Of a DNA stretch of 64,000 nucleotides, positions 8,460 through 18,024 are shown piece after piece. How positions within the stretch are numbered: position 1 is the stretch's first letter; every line of letters begins with the position of its first letter. Made by a program: the position numbers and the translations under genes. The DNA comes from Nitrospirota bacterium (GTDB lineage Bacteria > Nitrospirota > UBA9217): assembly GCA_023229435.1 (NCBI GenBank), contig JALNZF010000002.1:248001-312000 (forward strand). The letters run 5' to 3'. Below the pieces are notes generated by a model. That model did not search any database. It had not been told where the DNA came from and worked only from the letters and a program-made list of their open reading frames with translations.

Positions 8460-9524
8460 TCACGATAACAGTCCTAATGCGAGCGCCCAGTAATAGAAAG
8501 CTTCGGGATTGCCACCCCGCAATCTCTGAAGAACGAGGTCAGGCAAAACAATTTCGCGCAATTCGCCGACGCCGTCCGGATTAAATGGTCTTCTTCGTAT
8601 TATCCCATCTAAGTTCCGATCTCTTAAACATGTCGCAAGATATGCTGCTTTTGCTGCAGCTACTTTTGCCTGCGCGCCCGAAAAAGAGGTCCCGCACAGA
8701 TGACTGGTCAGAGAAGATCTGCCCCGTTCAAGCAAAATTTGCTGTTCATTTTGCGCTGACCCTTTGAGGCCAAAGTGACCAATGAGCCGTGCCGTCTCGA
8801 TACTATCGTTGAGAGCAGCCTCGACCGTATGTGCCCCATCGCGATACATATTTTCAGCTGCAAAAATTGCATCGTATGCCTGTGCGACCCTTCCAAAATC
8901 GGAAGCTACATCGAACAGGACACCAACATCAAATAACTGCTTCATCACCTGCATCGCATAATCGGGTGTGCAAGGAACGCCGACGGTACACGGTGCAAAA
9001 GCAGTAAGTTTATCACCGAGAAGACTCTCAATAACCGGCACATCAACCCGAATGTCACCCGTCACGTCAAACAGAGACGATGCAATGACTATGTTCTCCA
9101 CATAGGGATGCTGAGCCTCCTCTTTGACAACATCAAGAAGAACGTATTCAGGTGAATTATTGTTGACTGCTGAGTTGTAATAGAATTTGAAATGCCGCCG
9201 CGCAGGCAAGCGGTCATGCCCCCGGTCGTCTTCTTCGTATCGAATGAATGGCGGCTCTAAGGCAATCTGTTTTAGATGAGTGTCGAGATCGTTATCAGGC
9301 AGAGGACAAAGAATATCTATGTCGATCGAAAGGCGTCTGAATCGTGGCAATCTGAGAATCAGGCTGGTTCCGCCCTTAAAAACCATGGGCACGCCTCTGT
9401 GCGCCAGATGGCAAAGAAGAGCAAAGGCGTGGACTGTTTTCTCTATTAATGTGGGATCGCCGCCGCCTAACTCACTGCGTTTGGCTAAAGCCCAATCCTT
9501 TTGAAAACAATGAGTTGCAATCAT
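8460..9524 (-). CDS. AbiEii/AbiGii-family nucleotidyltransferase toxin
   Basis: A 354-residue nucleotidyltransferase-fold protein. The motif K50-GGTS (51-54) and the acidic pair DID (68-70) form the signature GG-S / D-x-D active site of the type IV toxin AbiEii. Family members transfer nucleotides to RNA (tRNA for characterised homologues) and arrest growth, giving abortive infection. A standard partner is the AbiEi antitoxin encoded immediately upstream. Here no separate antitoxin gene exists. Instead the upstream methyltransferase, ending 14 bp before this ATG, carries an AbiEi-like C-terminal module. Function is inferred from the family. Confidence 0.85.
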   Translation of the reverse strand: MIATHCFQKDWALAKRSELGGGDPTLIEKTVHAFALLCHLAHRGVPMVFKGGTSLILRLPRFRRLSIDIDILCPLPDNDLDTHLKQIALEPPFIRYEEDDRGHDRLPARRHFKFYYNSAVNNNSPEYVLLDVVKEEAQHPYVENIVIASSLFDVTGDIRVDVPVIESLLGDKLTAFAPCTVGVPCTPDYAMQVMKQLFDVGVLFDVASDFGRVAQAYDAIFAAENMYRDGAHTVEAALNDSIETARLIGHFGLKGSAQNEQQILLERGRSSLTSHLCGTSFSGAQAKVAAAKAAYLATCLRDRNLDGIIRRRPFNPDGVGELREIVLPDLVLQRLRGGNPEAFYYWALALGLLS

Positions 9525-9538
9525 GATTTGGCCTTAAA

Positions 9539-12500
9539 TCAATTAACGGCAAATTCCTTAAAAAGTGCCGCTAATTGATTATCGAAAATATCCTTAGGTT
9601 CTAAGCGCCTCTTTGCCCCATAATTCAATAAGGTAGCGACTGAAACATGCTGTTCCCCGACTAACCGCGAAGCCATTGCACGATATTCGGCTGCCGATAT
9701 CAGGTTTAGCGCTTCAACTTCAAGCCCCAATTCAACAAGCGCCTGCTCCGGCTTCGCGTAACCGTCCGCTGCTTCCGGCGCAGCTGAATGAAGCGACCTG
9801 ATGACCACAACGCGCGGTTGCGGAGTAACCTGTGCATGGCCTCCGCGCGGATTGAGCGCAATTTTCCAGTTCTTTTCCTCAAGACGAGCGGCAACGTCCT
9901 TCATGGCGTCTTTTTCAACATGAAGAAGAATCACGGGTTGACCGATCAAATGATGCAGCCAGGGATTGAACTGGTCAGTTGACCACGCGGCGAAGCGCAG
10001 CAAAGGAAATTCTTTGCGAACCTCCGACACAAGTTCCTTGACGGAATCCTTATTTAACATTGCCGGATCTTTTAAGAATGAATACCAGCCGCGACCGGCA
10101 TCAAAGATAAAGCCGCCATCAACCAACTCGACGAGATATCGATTTAGTGTCGTAGATTCTATGGTCTCTTTGCGTTCCTTCAAAATCCTTTTCAGAACTT
10201 CTACGCTGAAATATGGCCCCTTTAAACGCAACTCGGGCAATACCTGATCGCGCAACAACTGCTTCCTTCCGGATTCACTGGACACATATATCTCGGCTGT
10301 CATCGCCGGCAAGACCGCATCGATATGGGCAACGTGTACGCCGATCCCGTACAATTCCGTTACCATGCGATCAACCCTTGCCTCAAGCTCGGCAATATCA
10401 GCTTCGGGATTTCCCCGGCGAAGAGTAAGAATCTGGTCAACGATATGAACGATCGGTGTTTGCTTGTCTTTAGGAACGTCAGGGATTGGAAGTTTTTTCC
10501 AGTCATCAGGATAAAGATGAATATTGCTACGGCGGTTTGACCTAAGAAATGCGCGCGCTGCCGAAGAGTTCATTACTGCAACAAGATACTTTGCGGCAAA
10601 TCGATTGCTTATTGCCTCTAAATCTTCTCGCATAGGCAGATCAGGACGCCGCTTCTCTCCGCGATATCGGGCAACTTTTTGGAGTGATCGATTTCGGACA
10701 TCTGCGAGCATATGCCATGAAACAAAGCCAACCGTACTTTCAGTGAAGTGAATTTGTTGGTCGTCATAGCAACATTTTGGATCGGGACCCGGGCTACGCT
10801 GTACAAGAATCTTTTCGGCGACCTCATGCAACTCTCGAAATGTTGGGCGACTAAACAGGCTTGGCGCTCGCTTTGTTCCCCACTCCAACCATTTAGTGCA
10901 ACTTGGCAACCACGAGGATAGATGCTTTCCCTCTGCAAATTTCTTTGGATGCTCTTCATCTTTCAATTCTGAAACGACATCCTCCATGCGAAATGCACCC
11001 TGTGCACGCCGTTCATCAGAGGAAACGACCATTCCCTTGCTTATGTAACAAATCTGTGACAATGTAATACTTGATGAATTAACATGCCCGCTACTAGCCG
11101 CATCTGGGAAGAAGGCCCTATATGTCAACTTCACTTGCTCGTCACTCGATAGCTTCTCTACATTCCCGAACTCGTCTTTATGAACACGGCGATCAGGAAT
11201 ATTATGGCTACCGTCTGTTCTTTGGAAGAAATATATAAGATTATGAACTGCAGCATCAAATATCTTTAGATCGCTACAAAAGTCGAGGCGAACGACGCGC
11301 GCGTTTTGTAGGAACCAGTTCTGTGGTTTCTGAGCATATTTTGCATGGCAGAAAGCATCCGAAACAATCAGCGTGGAGACTCCACCGGGCCTAAGAAGTT
11401 TGAAGCTCCGCTCTATAAATGGAACGAAGAGGTCCCACTTCTCCCAGAGAGTTTCATACTCTTTACTCGCAACTACCTGCCGACGTTGTTTTTGGTTCCA
11501 TTCCGACTGTTCATCGGCCCGGACATACGGCGGATTGCCGATGGTGATATCGAAGCCGTCTGAAACGCCGAACATGGACTCCGGGTCAAAATACTCGGCC
11601 ACTGTGCCGCTTTTGTAAGGGTCCCAATCCGCGACGACCGAAGCAAGCGCGTGCGCGTCGCTTCCGCCGAGTTGTTCGATAAAGTCGCTCATCTCTTTCC
11701 GCAGACGGCGATCCTCGTTTCGACAAGCGTCTTTTTCAGCTTTCGTCATAGCGTAGAAATATTTGGAACGAACAACGAGAATCTCTTTTTCCTTTTGCTC
11801 GACCTGATGCTGGAACAGAGACCAACCGTCAGGGTGAGTCCCTCCAAGCAATACGTTTGCGCACACGAACTTTGTTTCAAGATTGGGGAGTGGCCTGATG
11901 GAATTCCCGGCGTGCTGTTCAATAACCAGGGACAGGAAAAAACGCAGTTTGCTGATCTGAATGGCCGTCGGCTGAATATCAACGCCGTATATGCAATCCT
12001 TGATCAGTTCCAGCTTGCGCGAGTAGTCGAATGATTCGGAATGAAAAACGTCTTCGGCCTTCTGACGCATCTCAGGCGGCAAAGTGGCGAGTTTTGTTTC
12101 TTTCCAACGGGTGTTGCCGGGATCGAGCTTACGCAGAATATGAACGAGACGATGAAGAACGCCCATCGGGAACGCGCCGGACCCGCAGGCGGGATCAAGG
12201 ACTCTCAGGCGGCTGACGATCGAAATAATTGTGTCGGTTTCCTGTTCATTAAAGGGCTGCAACTCAAGGTCTTCTGAAACCAGTTGGCGCAGTTTTTCTT
12301 CAAGATCGGGTGCGTGATTCCCTTTTGCACTCACCGCTTCTAACAGATAGCGAACAATCGCCTCGTCAACCATGTAGTTGACGATCTCGCGGGGCGTGTA
12401 GAAGGAACCGGTCGATTTCCGGGCAACCGTGCCGGTCTCGGGGTTAACCGCTGCCAGCAGATTCTCAAACGCCCGGCCGAGGAGTTCCGGATCAAGCGCA

Positions 12501-13924
12501 ATGTCTTCTTCGAGCGGGGTATTCTCCTCAATCGTAAATTTGTAATCCCGGAAGATGTTGAGCAGGCCCATCGCCAACGGGGCCGTTTTCTCGCCAAGGA
12601 GTTCGGCTATTTCTGGGACCGGTTTTTCAATCCCGAAGAAGAGAAAGTCCGGAACAGCCGGCTGTTTCTGCTCGACATCGGAGAAACCATCGATGCGTTT
12701 TTCTTTCGTGATAGAGGGATCGCCCTGCCCCGGAATCTCATCAAGATTCTCAAAGAGGCCGCCGTTCAGGAAGGGAATCGACTTATACAAATCTTCGACC
12801 GGAGCTTTTTCCGAGATCAGGCCGCAATGGCGAAAGAACCGCTGATCACCGTAATGTTTGTTCCTGCCTTTGTATGAGTAATTCGTTCTGAATTTACGCT
12901 CTTCAATCGGTGTGCTGAGAGTGGCAAAGAACAGATTCTGAAGAATTGCCTTGTAGTAGCGGCCTTCGGCATCCTGCCCGATCTCCGCGGCTTTCCATTT
13001 GTCGAGCAAAGCTTCGATTGATCGTTCCGAGAAGAGTTCATCGGGGATAAGGTTCTTTTCGCGCAGAAACCAGCAGAAGATCATGCGCGTGAGCAGCCGG
13101 ATCACGGATTCCGAATCGCGGCCGTCGGCGTCCTTTTTCGCGCCCTCCGGGAAGCTGGCATTCAACCGAGCCCAGTAGAACCAGTTGCGTATCTTCCGGA
13201 AGAAGCCTTCATTGAGGGTTTGGATGTTGAGTGTCTTTTTCCATGCGTTATGCAGCTGAACAAAGTTCTCGAACCCCGGTTCTCGGCGAAGCTCGGAAAA
13301 AGAAAGGTCAAAAAGTATTTCAGTATGCGCCCGGTGGGGGCTCTTGATGCTGATATCCTTGATGACGGTGACCTTCTCCAGGACATCCTTGTCCGCTGCC
13401 TTTAAATTTAGCCTTCGGTTGATTACTCCAAGGGTAAGTGTTTCTCCATGCCGGAAGAGGACAAGAGCGGGCATCGGGAGCGGCTTGTTTATAAGACGTA
13501 CGATTTTGGCAAGAGCTGTGCGGGTACGCGGAACGCCTGGATTCAGAGATACCGCGAAGAACAGGTAACTTTCAATCTTAGCCCTATCGACAGCCGTTGA
13601 GGAATCGAAGAGAGAACCTTGAACAGGCCCGATTTTTTCTCTGATGTCCGCGTCGGTCAGCTGGAACAGAAAGTGGAGACTCTTTACCGATGAAAAGAGT
13701 TCGCTTCTATCTTTATCCGTCAACTTGCCGCCGATCCCGGAAGCATTCAACCAATGCAAGAAATCATCATTTGAAGATATTTTCAAAACTCGTTCGTCGC
13801 GTTGGCTATTGTAACCAAGAACGTCGAATAAAGCGCGCGCAGCCGTATTGAGCGGCTTTGTGTCGAAATCGACAAGCGCTGATTTTATCTTTTCTCTTAT
13901 TTCTTGTGACGCATTTACTGCCAT
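9539..13924 (-). CDS. Eco57I-type adenine methyltransferase fused to AbiEi-like (DUF6577-type) antitoxin module
   Basis: 1461 residues. The N-terminal ~550 residues are a helical region typical of large type IIG/BREX-like methylases. Motif I, DPACGSGAFPMG, is at about 577, and the catalytic N6-adenine motif GNPPYV is at about 795. A target-recognition region follows (about 930-1180). Residues about 1215-1461 are unlike methylases. They comprise a winged helix ending GGFIFDAGRGWYSF, then a core with EFPLLRFAAWSTDQFNPWL, LLHVEKDAM, a proline-linked P-x-QALVELGLE segment and LLNYGAKRR at the end. That order is the DUF6577/AbiEi antitoxin layout. The helicase gene ends 5 bp upstream and the AbiEii toxin gene starts 14 bp downstream, so all three are surely co-transcribed. 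No nuclease domain was seen in it. Confidence 0.85.
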   Translation of the reverse strand: MAVNASQEIREKIKSALVDFDTKPLNTAARALFDVLGYNSQRDERVLKISSNDDFLHWLNASGIGGKLTDKDRSELFSSVKSLHFLFQLTDADIREKIGPVQGSLFDSSTAVDRAKIESYLFFAVSLNPGVPRTRTALAKIVRLINKPLPMPALVLFRHGETLTLGVINRRLNLKAADKDVLEKVTVIKDISIKSPHRAHTEILFDLSFSELRREPGFENFVQLHNAWKKTLNIQTLNEGFFRKIRNWFYWARLNASFPEGAKKDADGRDSESVIRLLTRMIFCWFLREKNLIPDELFSERSIEALLDKWKAAEIGQDAEGRYYKAILQNLFFATLSTPIEERKFRTNYSYKGRNKHYGDQRFFRHCGLISEKAPVEDLYKSIPFLNGGLFENLDEIPGQGDPSITKEKRIDGFSDVEQKQPAVPDFLFFGIEKPVPEIAELLGEKTAPLAMGLLNIFRDYKFTIEENTPLEEDIALDPELLGRAFENLLAAVNPETGTVARKSTGSFYTPREIVNYMVDEAIVRYLLEAVSAKGNHAPDLEEKLRQLVSEDLELQPFNEQETDTIISIVSRLRVLDPACGSGAFPMGVLHRLVHILRKLDPGNTRWKETKLATLPPEMRQKAEDVFHSESFDYSRKLELIKDCIYGVDIQPTAIQISKLRFFLSLVIEQHAGNSIRPLPNLETKFVCANVLLGGTHPDGWSLFQHQVEQKEKEILVVRSKYFYAMTKAEKDACRNEDRRLRKEMSDFIEQLGGSDAHALASVVADWDPYKSGTVAEYFDPESMFGVSDGFDITIGNPPYVRADEQSEWNQKQRRQVVASKEYETLWEKWDLFVPFIERSFKLLRPGGVSTLIVSDAFCHAKYAQKPQNWFLQNARVVRLDFCSDLKIFDAAVHNLIYFFQRTDGSHNIPDRRVHKDEFGNVEKLSSDEQVKLTYRAFFPDAASSGHVNSSSITLSQICYISKGMVVSSDERRAQGAFRMEDVVSELKDEEHPKKFAEGKHLSSWLPSCTKWLEWGTKRAPSLFSRPTFRELHEVAEKILVQRSPGPDPKCCYDDQQIHFTESTVGFVSWHMLADVRNRSLQKVARYRGEKRRPDLPMREDLEAISNRFAAKYLVAVMNSSAARAFLRSNRRSNIHLYPDDWKKLPIPDVPKDKQTPIVHIVDQILTLRRGNPEADIAELEARVDRMVTELYGIGVHVAHIDAVLPAMTAEIYVSSESGRKQLLRDQVLPELRLKGPYFSVEVLKRILKERKETIESTTLNRYLVELVDGGFIFDAGRGWYSFLKDPAMLNKDSVKELVSEVRKEFPLLRFAAWSTDQFNPWLHHLIGQPVILLHVEKDAMKDVAARLEEKNWKIALNPRGGHAQVTPQPRVVVIRSLHSAAPEAADGYAKPEQALVELGLEVEALNLISAAEYRAMASRLVGEQHVSVATLLNYGAKRRLEPKDIFDNQLAALFKEFAVN

Positions 13925-13929
13925 TCGTT

Positions 13930-16900
13930 TTAGTCCTTATGCGGTTCCATGATAACAAGCCAGGTAATCAGCTCAAACTCTCCCGTATCCGCAACCGGGG
14001 TCTCCTCTGCAGTCGGGAGTACGCCCCCCCGACCGGAAAGAAGCGCTGAAGCAGCCCGGCGCTGAAAAGTGTGTTCGATCGAGGCAAGCGCCTTCTTAAT
14101 CAAGCTATCGTAGTGGCTCATATCAGTGCCATCCGCTGTGCGGGAGTCAAACAGATCGCAAATCTTTTCAATCGCGGCTTCCTCGCCAGAAGCAATGCTG
14201 CGCATCAGGAGAAGCGATTCCTTGGGTTGAGCAAATGAGTACCGGATGGTTCCGTCATCATGAACATAGACAAGATAATGAGGCAGCAGCGGATTAATTG
14301 GAGCGGAATCCCCCGGCTGTCGATCCGCCGCCTCTTTCTTTTTGGCTGCGTGAGCTCCATTATGGCGAAGGCAGAAGATCACACCCGGCTTGCAGGCCGG
14401 GATGTCCTCTTTGGGAGGGACAACTGCATACAGACCCGGCCCGGCATCCTCCAATTCTTCTTTGCGGGACTCGATATACTGCAACAGATCAAGCCGAAAT
14501 TCATCCAGTGAAAAATCTGTCAGGGATACACTGTCATCTAAATCTTCCAGATCGAGGATTTCATCTTTCAGCCGCTTAAGCTGCCGATCGCGGAAAAGAA
14601 GATCTTCCCGGATCAATTCCTCAAGCTGACCAGGATCGAGAAGATTGTCGGTCTGGGTGGCCGAAATATCCACAAGGGCCATGCGGGCTTCAACACGATG
14701 TTTAACATTAAGATAACGATCGAGATCAGCCACTGGCCAGAAGTTAACAAGATTGACTTCATTATTTCGTGATTTGAGCCGATCTATACGGCCAAATCGC
14801 TGGATGATCCGGACGGGGTTCCAGTGAATATCGTAATTGACGAGCAGGTCACAGTCCTGGAGGTTCTGTCCCTCGGATATGCAATCCGTCGCAATCAGTA
14901 GGTCGATCTCCTCGTCCTGTGGAAAACGCTCCTGGAGTTCACGAAACTTGGACAACGGAGAAAAGTTGGTCAGGATGTCATCGAAATCGGAGCTGGGTTC
15001 GGCCAGAGATGTTTTATTGTCGCCCGTTCCGACAACGAGAGCAGTATGAATGCCGAGGGTCTGCCGCGCCCAGGGCGCGAGTTGTTCGTACAGGTAGCGG
15101 GCGGTATCGGCAAACGCGGTGAATACCAGTATCTTCCGTATCTGTTTGCCATCTTTGTTAATCGAGGGCGACTTAGTCTTCTCCTCTATGATGGTCCGAA
15201 GAGTTGCCAGTTTGCCGTCGCGGTCCGGCCGGACCGCTGTTGTCTTTTCTAGCAGAAACTGCAGCTGCACGCGATCCTGACGGACTTCCTTCAGCCATTC
15301 AGGAAGGTCGATATGTCCCAGATGAATTCGCCGCTTTCCGCCTATGGTAAATTCTTCTCTATCGAAATCCGGATCTTCGAACTGGTCCGGCGTTAACGTG
15401 TCGTAGTCGATCTCAGGATTTTCATCGATATGCTTTTCGAATGCCAGGATGCGCTCTTCCAGACGGTTGATTTTCTCGATTGTACGCTCCAGCGTCAGCC
15501 GGAAGGAATCAACGGAGCTTTCGAGGCGCTTCAGAAAATTGACCTTCATCATCGCGATCAGGATCTTTTCACGACCCTCCTGAGTGAACCCGCCCAAGAT
15601 CTTATCCTGATACATGTCTCGTATTGCGGTCGGCAGGTCTTTTCGAAGTTTTGCGGTCGGATGATACAGCGCAAGATGAAGATCGCTGATTTCCCTGTCG
15701 AGCTGTTCAAATGACAGATACCGCTGCTGGAGATCGATGGTGGGATGCTCGGACCGAGGCGTGGTCCGGCGAGGAAAACCGCCAAGCTCCTTCATCTCGT
15801 TTTTATAGTAGCTCGCTATTTGGCGTCGGGAGCGGGCAATGCTGAGCCCGTCAAGCAACTTGAAGAAATCACCGCCGAGTGCGGCAAGGAGATCTCTGGT
15901 TTTTCTTTCAGCAGCCGGCTTCTTAGACCAGTTCGTAAAATGCGTTTGGGCTATGCGGGTGGTCTCGCGAACGGAAGTTATCCCGAGCTTTTCTGTAAAC
16001 GAAGCATCGGCCTGGTCGTCGCGGGCTACGTCGCCCCCCGCAATGAAGGAGATCTGATTTCGCAGGTCGGATAATTGATTGTTTACCGGAGTAGCAGAAA
16101 GCAAAAGGATCTTGGTGCGAACGCCGGACTTGACGATATCTTCGATCAGTCGCTGATACCTGCTGCGGCGCGGCTTTTCTCCCGGCCGCTGACGGTTGAC
16201 CGCGTTATTGCGGAAGTTATGGGATTCGTCGATCACGACTAGATCATAGTTGCCCCAGTTCAACGTGGACAGGTCAATATCGTCAATTGACCCGGTCGTT
16301 CGAGAAAGATCCGTATGCGAGAGCACGTCATAACGAAAACGATCGGCAAGAAAGGGATTAAGCGTGCTGTTGGAACGATAGACCGTCCAGTTGCGGCGCA
16401 GTTTCTTGGGACAAAGCACAAGAACCCGCTCGTTTCTCAATTCGAAATACTTGATAACAGCCAGTGCGGTAAAGGTTTTGCCAAGTCCTACGCTGTCAGC
16501 AAGGATGCAGCCGTTATTGGCAAGGATCTTATTAATGGCCGCCTTCGCCCCGTCCTTTTGGAAGGAAAACAGCTTCTGCCAAACGTGAGTATCGGGTAGA
16601 GCTGTCTTGCGAAGTGTTTCGTCTAATTCCCGCTTGCCGTCAAGAAATTCCCTGAACAGATTGAACAGCGTCAGATAATAGATGAACTGGGGCGGATGAT
16701 TTGCATAAAGTTTAGACAGGGAGTTTAAGACATCCTGTTTAACATCAACAACCAGCTTTTCGTCGTTCCAGATTTCGTCGAACCACGATTTAAGATCCTT
16801 CCGATCGCGATTGCTGTCTACTTCAAGGTTTAATTCGATATTGTTGGCCTCGCCAAGGCCAAGGCCTCGAACCGTAAAATTCGAACTGCCCATTATGGCA

Positions 16901-17340
16901 TCGTCAATACCATCAGTGGACATGTGATACATTTTGCCATGCAGTAAATTCGTTTGTCTTATTGATTTAATTTGGACTTTCTCACTTAACCACGCAGCGC
17001 ACTCCCTCGCTACACGCTTCTGTTCCAGCCTGTTTTCTAGTTTGAGACCGTCATCTATCAACTTGAATGCTTTCTTGTCCGTTTTATCCGGATCGAGAGA
17101 TTGAATAAAACGAGGTTCTCCGAAAAGAAATCTCATTTCTTGAATCTGCCTGAGATGATCTTTGAGAGCATCAAAGGCATAAATAGTGAAATAGGCAGAT
17201 ACTACCGAAAGATTGGAACCTTCCTTTATTTTAGTTTTCAGGAAGTCGCCAACCGCACCCCGGTTGTGGTTATCCCGTATGCCCGATATCGAGGTTGTTA
17301 CATCGCGAAATTTCTGTTTACCAAACAGGTCATTCTGCAT
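13930..17340 (-). CDS. PLD-nuclease / SNF2-type helicase defence protein
   Basis: 1136 residues. The N-terminal phospholipase D-like domain carries one HxK motif (LLHGKMYH, about 132-139) and GSSNFT, typical of PLD nucleases fused to helicases. The SF2/SNF2 motor has Walker A ADSVGLGKTFTA (about 283), DESH (about 369), SATPVNN (about 410) and the C-terminal motif QRFGRIDR (about 847). A charged C-terminal region follows. Such helicases pair with Eco57I-type methylases in DISARM-like and related defence loci. The paired methylase gene starts 5 bp downstream. The likely role is ATP-driven recognition and cleavage of unmodified invading DNA, by inference. Confidence 0.85.
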   Translation of the reverse strand: MQNDLFGKQKFRDVTTSISGIRDNHNRGAVGDFLKTKIKEGSNLSVVSAYFTIYAFDALKDHLRQIQEMRFLFGEPRFIQSLDPDKTDKKAFKLIDDGLKLENRLEQKRVARECAAWLSEKVQIKSIRQTNLLHGKMYHMSTDGIDDAIMGSSNFTVRGLGLGEANNIELNLEVDSNRDRKDLKSWFDEIWNDEKLVVDVKQDVLNSLSKLYANHPPQFIYYLTLFNLFREFLDGKRELDETLRKTALPDTHVWQKLFSFQKDGAKAAINKILANNGCILADSVGLGKTFTALAVIKYFELRNERVLVLCPKKLRRNWTVYRSNSTLNPFLADRFRYDVLSHTDLSRTTGSIDDIDLSTLNWGNYDLVVIDESHNFRNNAVNRQRPGEKPRRSRYQRLIEDIVKSGVRTKILLLSATPVNNQLSDLRNQISFIAGGDVARDDQADASFTEKLGITSVRETTRIAQTHFTNWSKKPAAERKTRDLLAALGGDFFKLLDGLSIARSRRQIASYYKNEMKELGGFPRRTTPRSEHPTIDLQQRYLSFEQLDREISDLHLALYHPTAKLRKDLPTAIRDMYQDKILGGFTQEGREKILIAMMKVNFLKRLESSVDSFRLTLERTIEKINRLEERILAFEKHIDENPEIDYDTLTPDQFEDPDFDREEFTIGGKRRIHLGHIDLPEWLKEVRQDRVQLQFLLEKTTAVRPDRDGKLATLRTIIEEKTKSPSINKDGKQIRKILVFTAFADTARYLYEQLAPWARQTLGIHTALVVGTGDNKTSLAEPSSDFDDILTNFSPLSKFRELQERFPQDEEIDLLIATDCISEGQNLQDCDLLVNYDIHWNPVRIIQRFGRIDRLKSRNNEVNLVNFWPVADLDRYLNVKHRVEARMALVDISATQTDNLLDPGQLEELIREDLLFRDRQLKRLKDEILDLEDLDDSVSLTDFSLDEFRLDLLQYIESRKEELEDAGPGLYAVVPPKEDIPACKPGVIFCLRHNGAHAAKKKEAADRQPGDSAPINPLLPHYLVYVHDDGTIRYSFAQPKESLLLMRSIASGEEAAIEKICDLFDSRTADGTDMSHYDSLIKKALASIEHTFQRRAASALLSGRGGVLPTAEETPVADTGEFELITWLVIMEPHKD

Positions 17341-17397
17341 AGTTATTGTTCACCATTAGCGCCGAAGGCTCTTCAACTACAGTCTGATGGTATATCT

Positions 17398-17931
17398 CTA
17401 ATATCTGCGAAGATATTTCTCTATGCGCCAATCCAATTCAACCCAGCGTGATGAGGCGTAATCAATATTTGCTTCGAGGTAGTCACGTGTCCATTTCACT
17501 TCTTTAATTCTCTGCTCTATATCCTTAATCGGGAATATATAGGCAAACTTATCTGCCGGATTTGTCAGCCCAAGAAATGCCTTTTTCGTTACTTTTTTCA
17601 GAAGGTCAAACTGGTTCTTGTTAATTCTGTACCACAGTTTTACGCTGCTTTTATCAAAGTTTTGGAGATATATCAACTTATCTGCCGACTCATACATAAA
17701 TCTATTTGGCGGTATCTTTTTATAATTCTTGCCCAACTCTTTTTTGACAACACCCTGTATGAAGATCGATTTTAAATCGCCGCTGAGCTTTCCGGACGAT
17801 TCCTTGACAGCCGTGTGTTCCTTCTCACCGAACAGTAGTCTCCTGAGCACTTGATTTGGAGAATCGATCAATGGATTGGCATGTTTCTGTAAAAAACTAA
17901 ATACGTCATCATCAATTTCGATTTTCTTCAT
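17398..17931 (-). CDS. putative ribbon-helix-helix regulator heading the defence operon
   Basis: 177 residues. The N-terminus, KIEIDDDVFSFLQKHA then SPNQVLRRLLFG, resembles the SeqA-like ribbon-helix-helix DNA-binding module: a strand carrying the DNA contacts followed by two helices. The C-terminal two-thirds (about 70-177) is a basic domain with many Tyr/Lys residues and KLWYRINKNQFDLL, which I do not recognise. It is the first gene after the promoter at 17972-18000 and lies 57 bp before the helicase. An inverted repeat overlapping that promoter is a plausible binding site, giving autorepression of the whole operon. A DNA-modification-reading role for the C-domain is possible but unproven. 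Confidence 0.6.
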   Translation of the reverse strand: MKKIEIDDDVFSFLQKHANPLIDSPNQVLRRLLFGEKEHTAVKESSGKLSGDLKSIFIQGVVKKELGKNYKKIPPNRFMYESADKLIYLQNFDKSSVKLWYRINKNQFDLLKKVTKKAFLGLTNPADKFAYIFPIKDIEQRIKEVKWTRDYLEANIDYASSRWVELDWRIEKYLRRY

Positions 17932-17958
17932 AAAGACACCCCCAACGGATAGCTATAG

Positions 17959-18000
17959 AGTACTATAAAGAACTATATAGTACTTATAAGACTTTGTCAA
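17959..18000 (-). promoter_or_regulatory. promoter with overlapping operator for the defence operon
   Basis: On the minus strand, TTGACA (18000-17995), a 17-base spacer and TATAGT (17977-17972) form a near-consensus sigma-70 promoter. A perfect 9-bp inverted repeat AGTACTATA / TATAGTACT (17959-17967 and 17976-17984, 8-base spacer) covers the -10 element. It is ideally placed for repression by the ribbon-helix-helix-like protein encoded directly downstream. Confidence 0.75.
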
Positions 18001-18024
18001 GGGAATTCCTGCTTGGTTTGCCGT

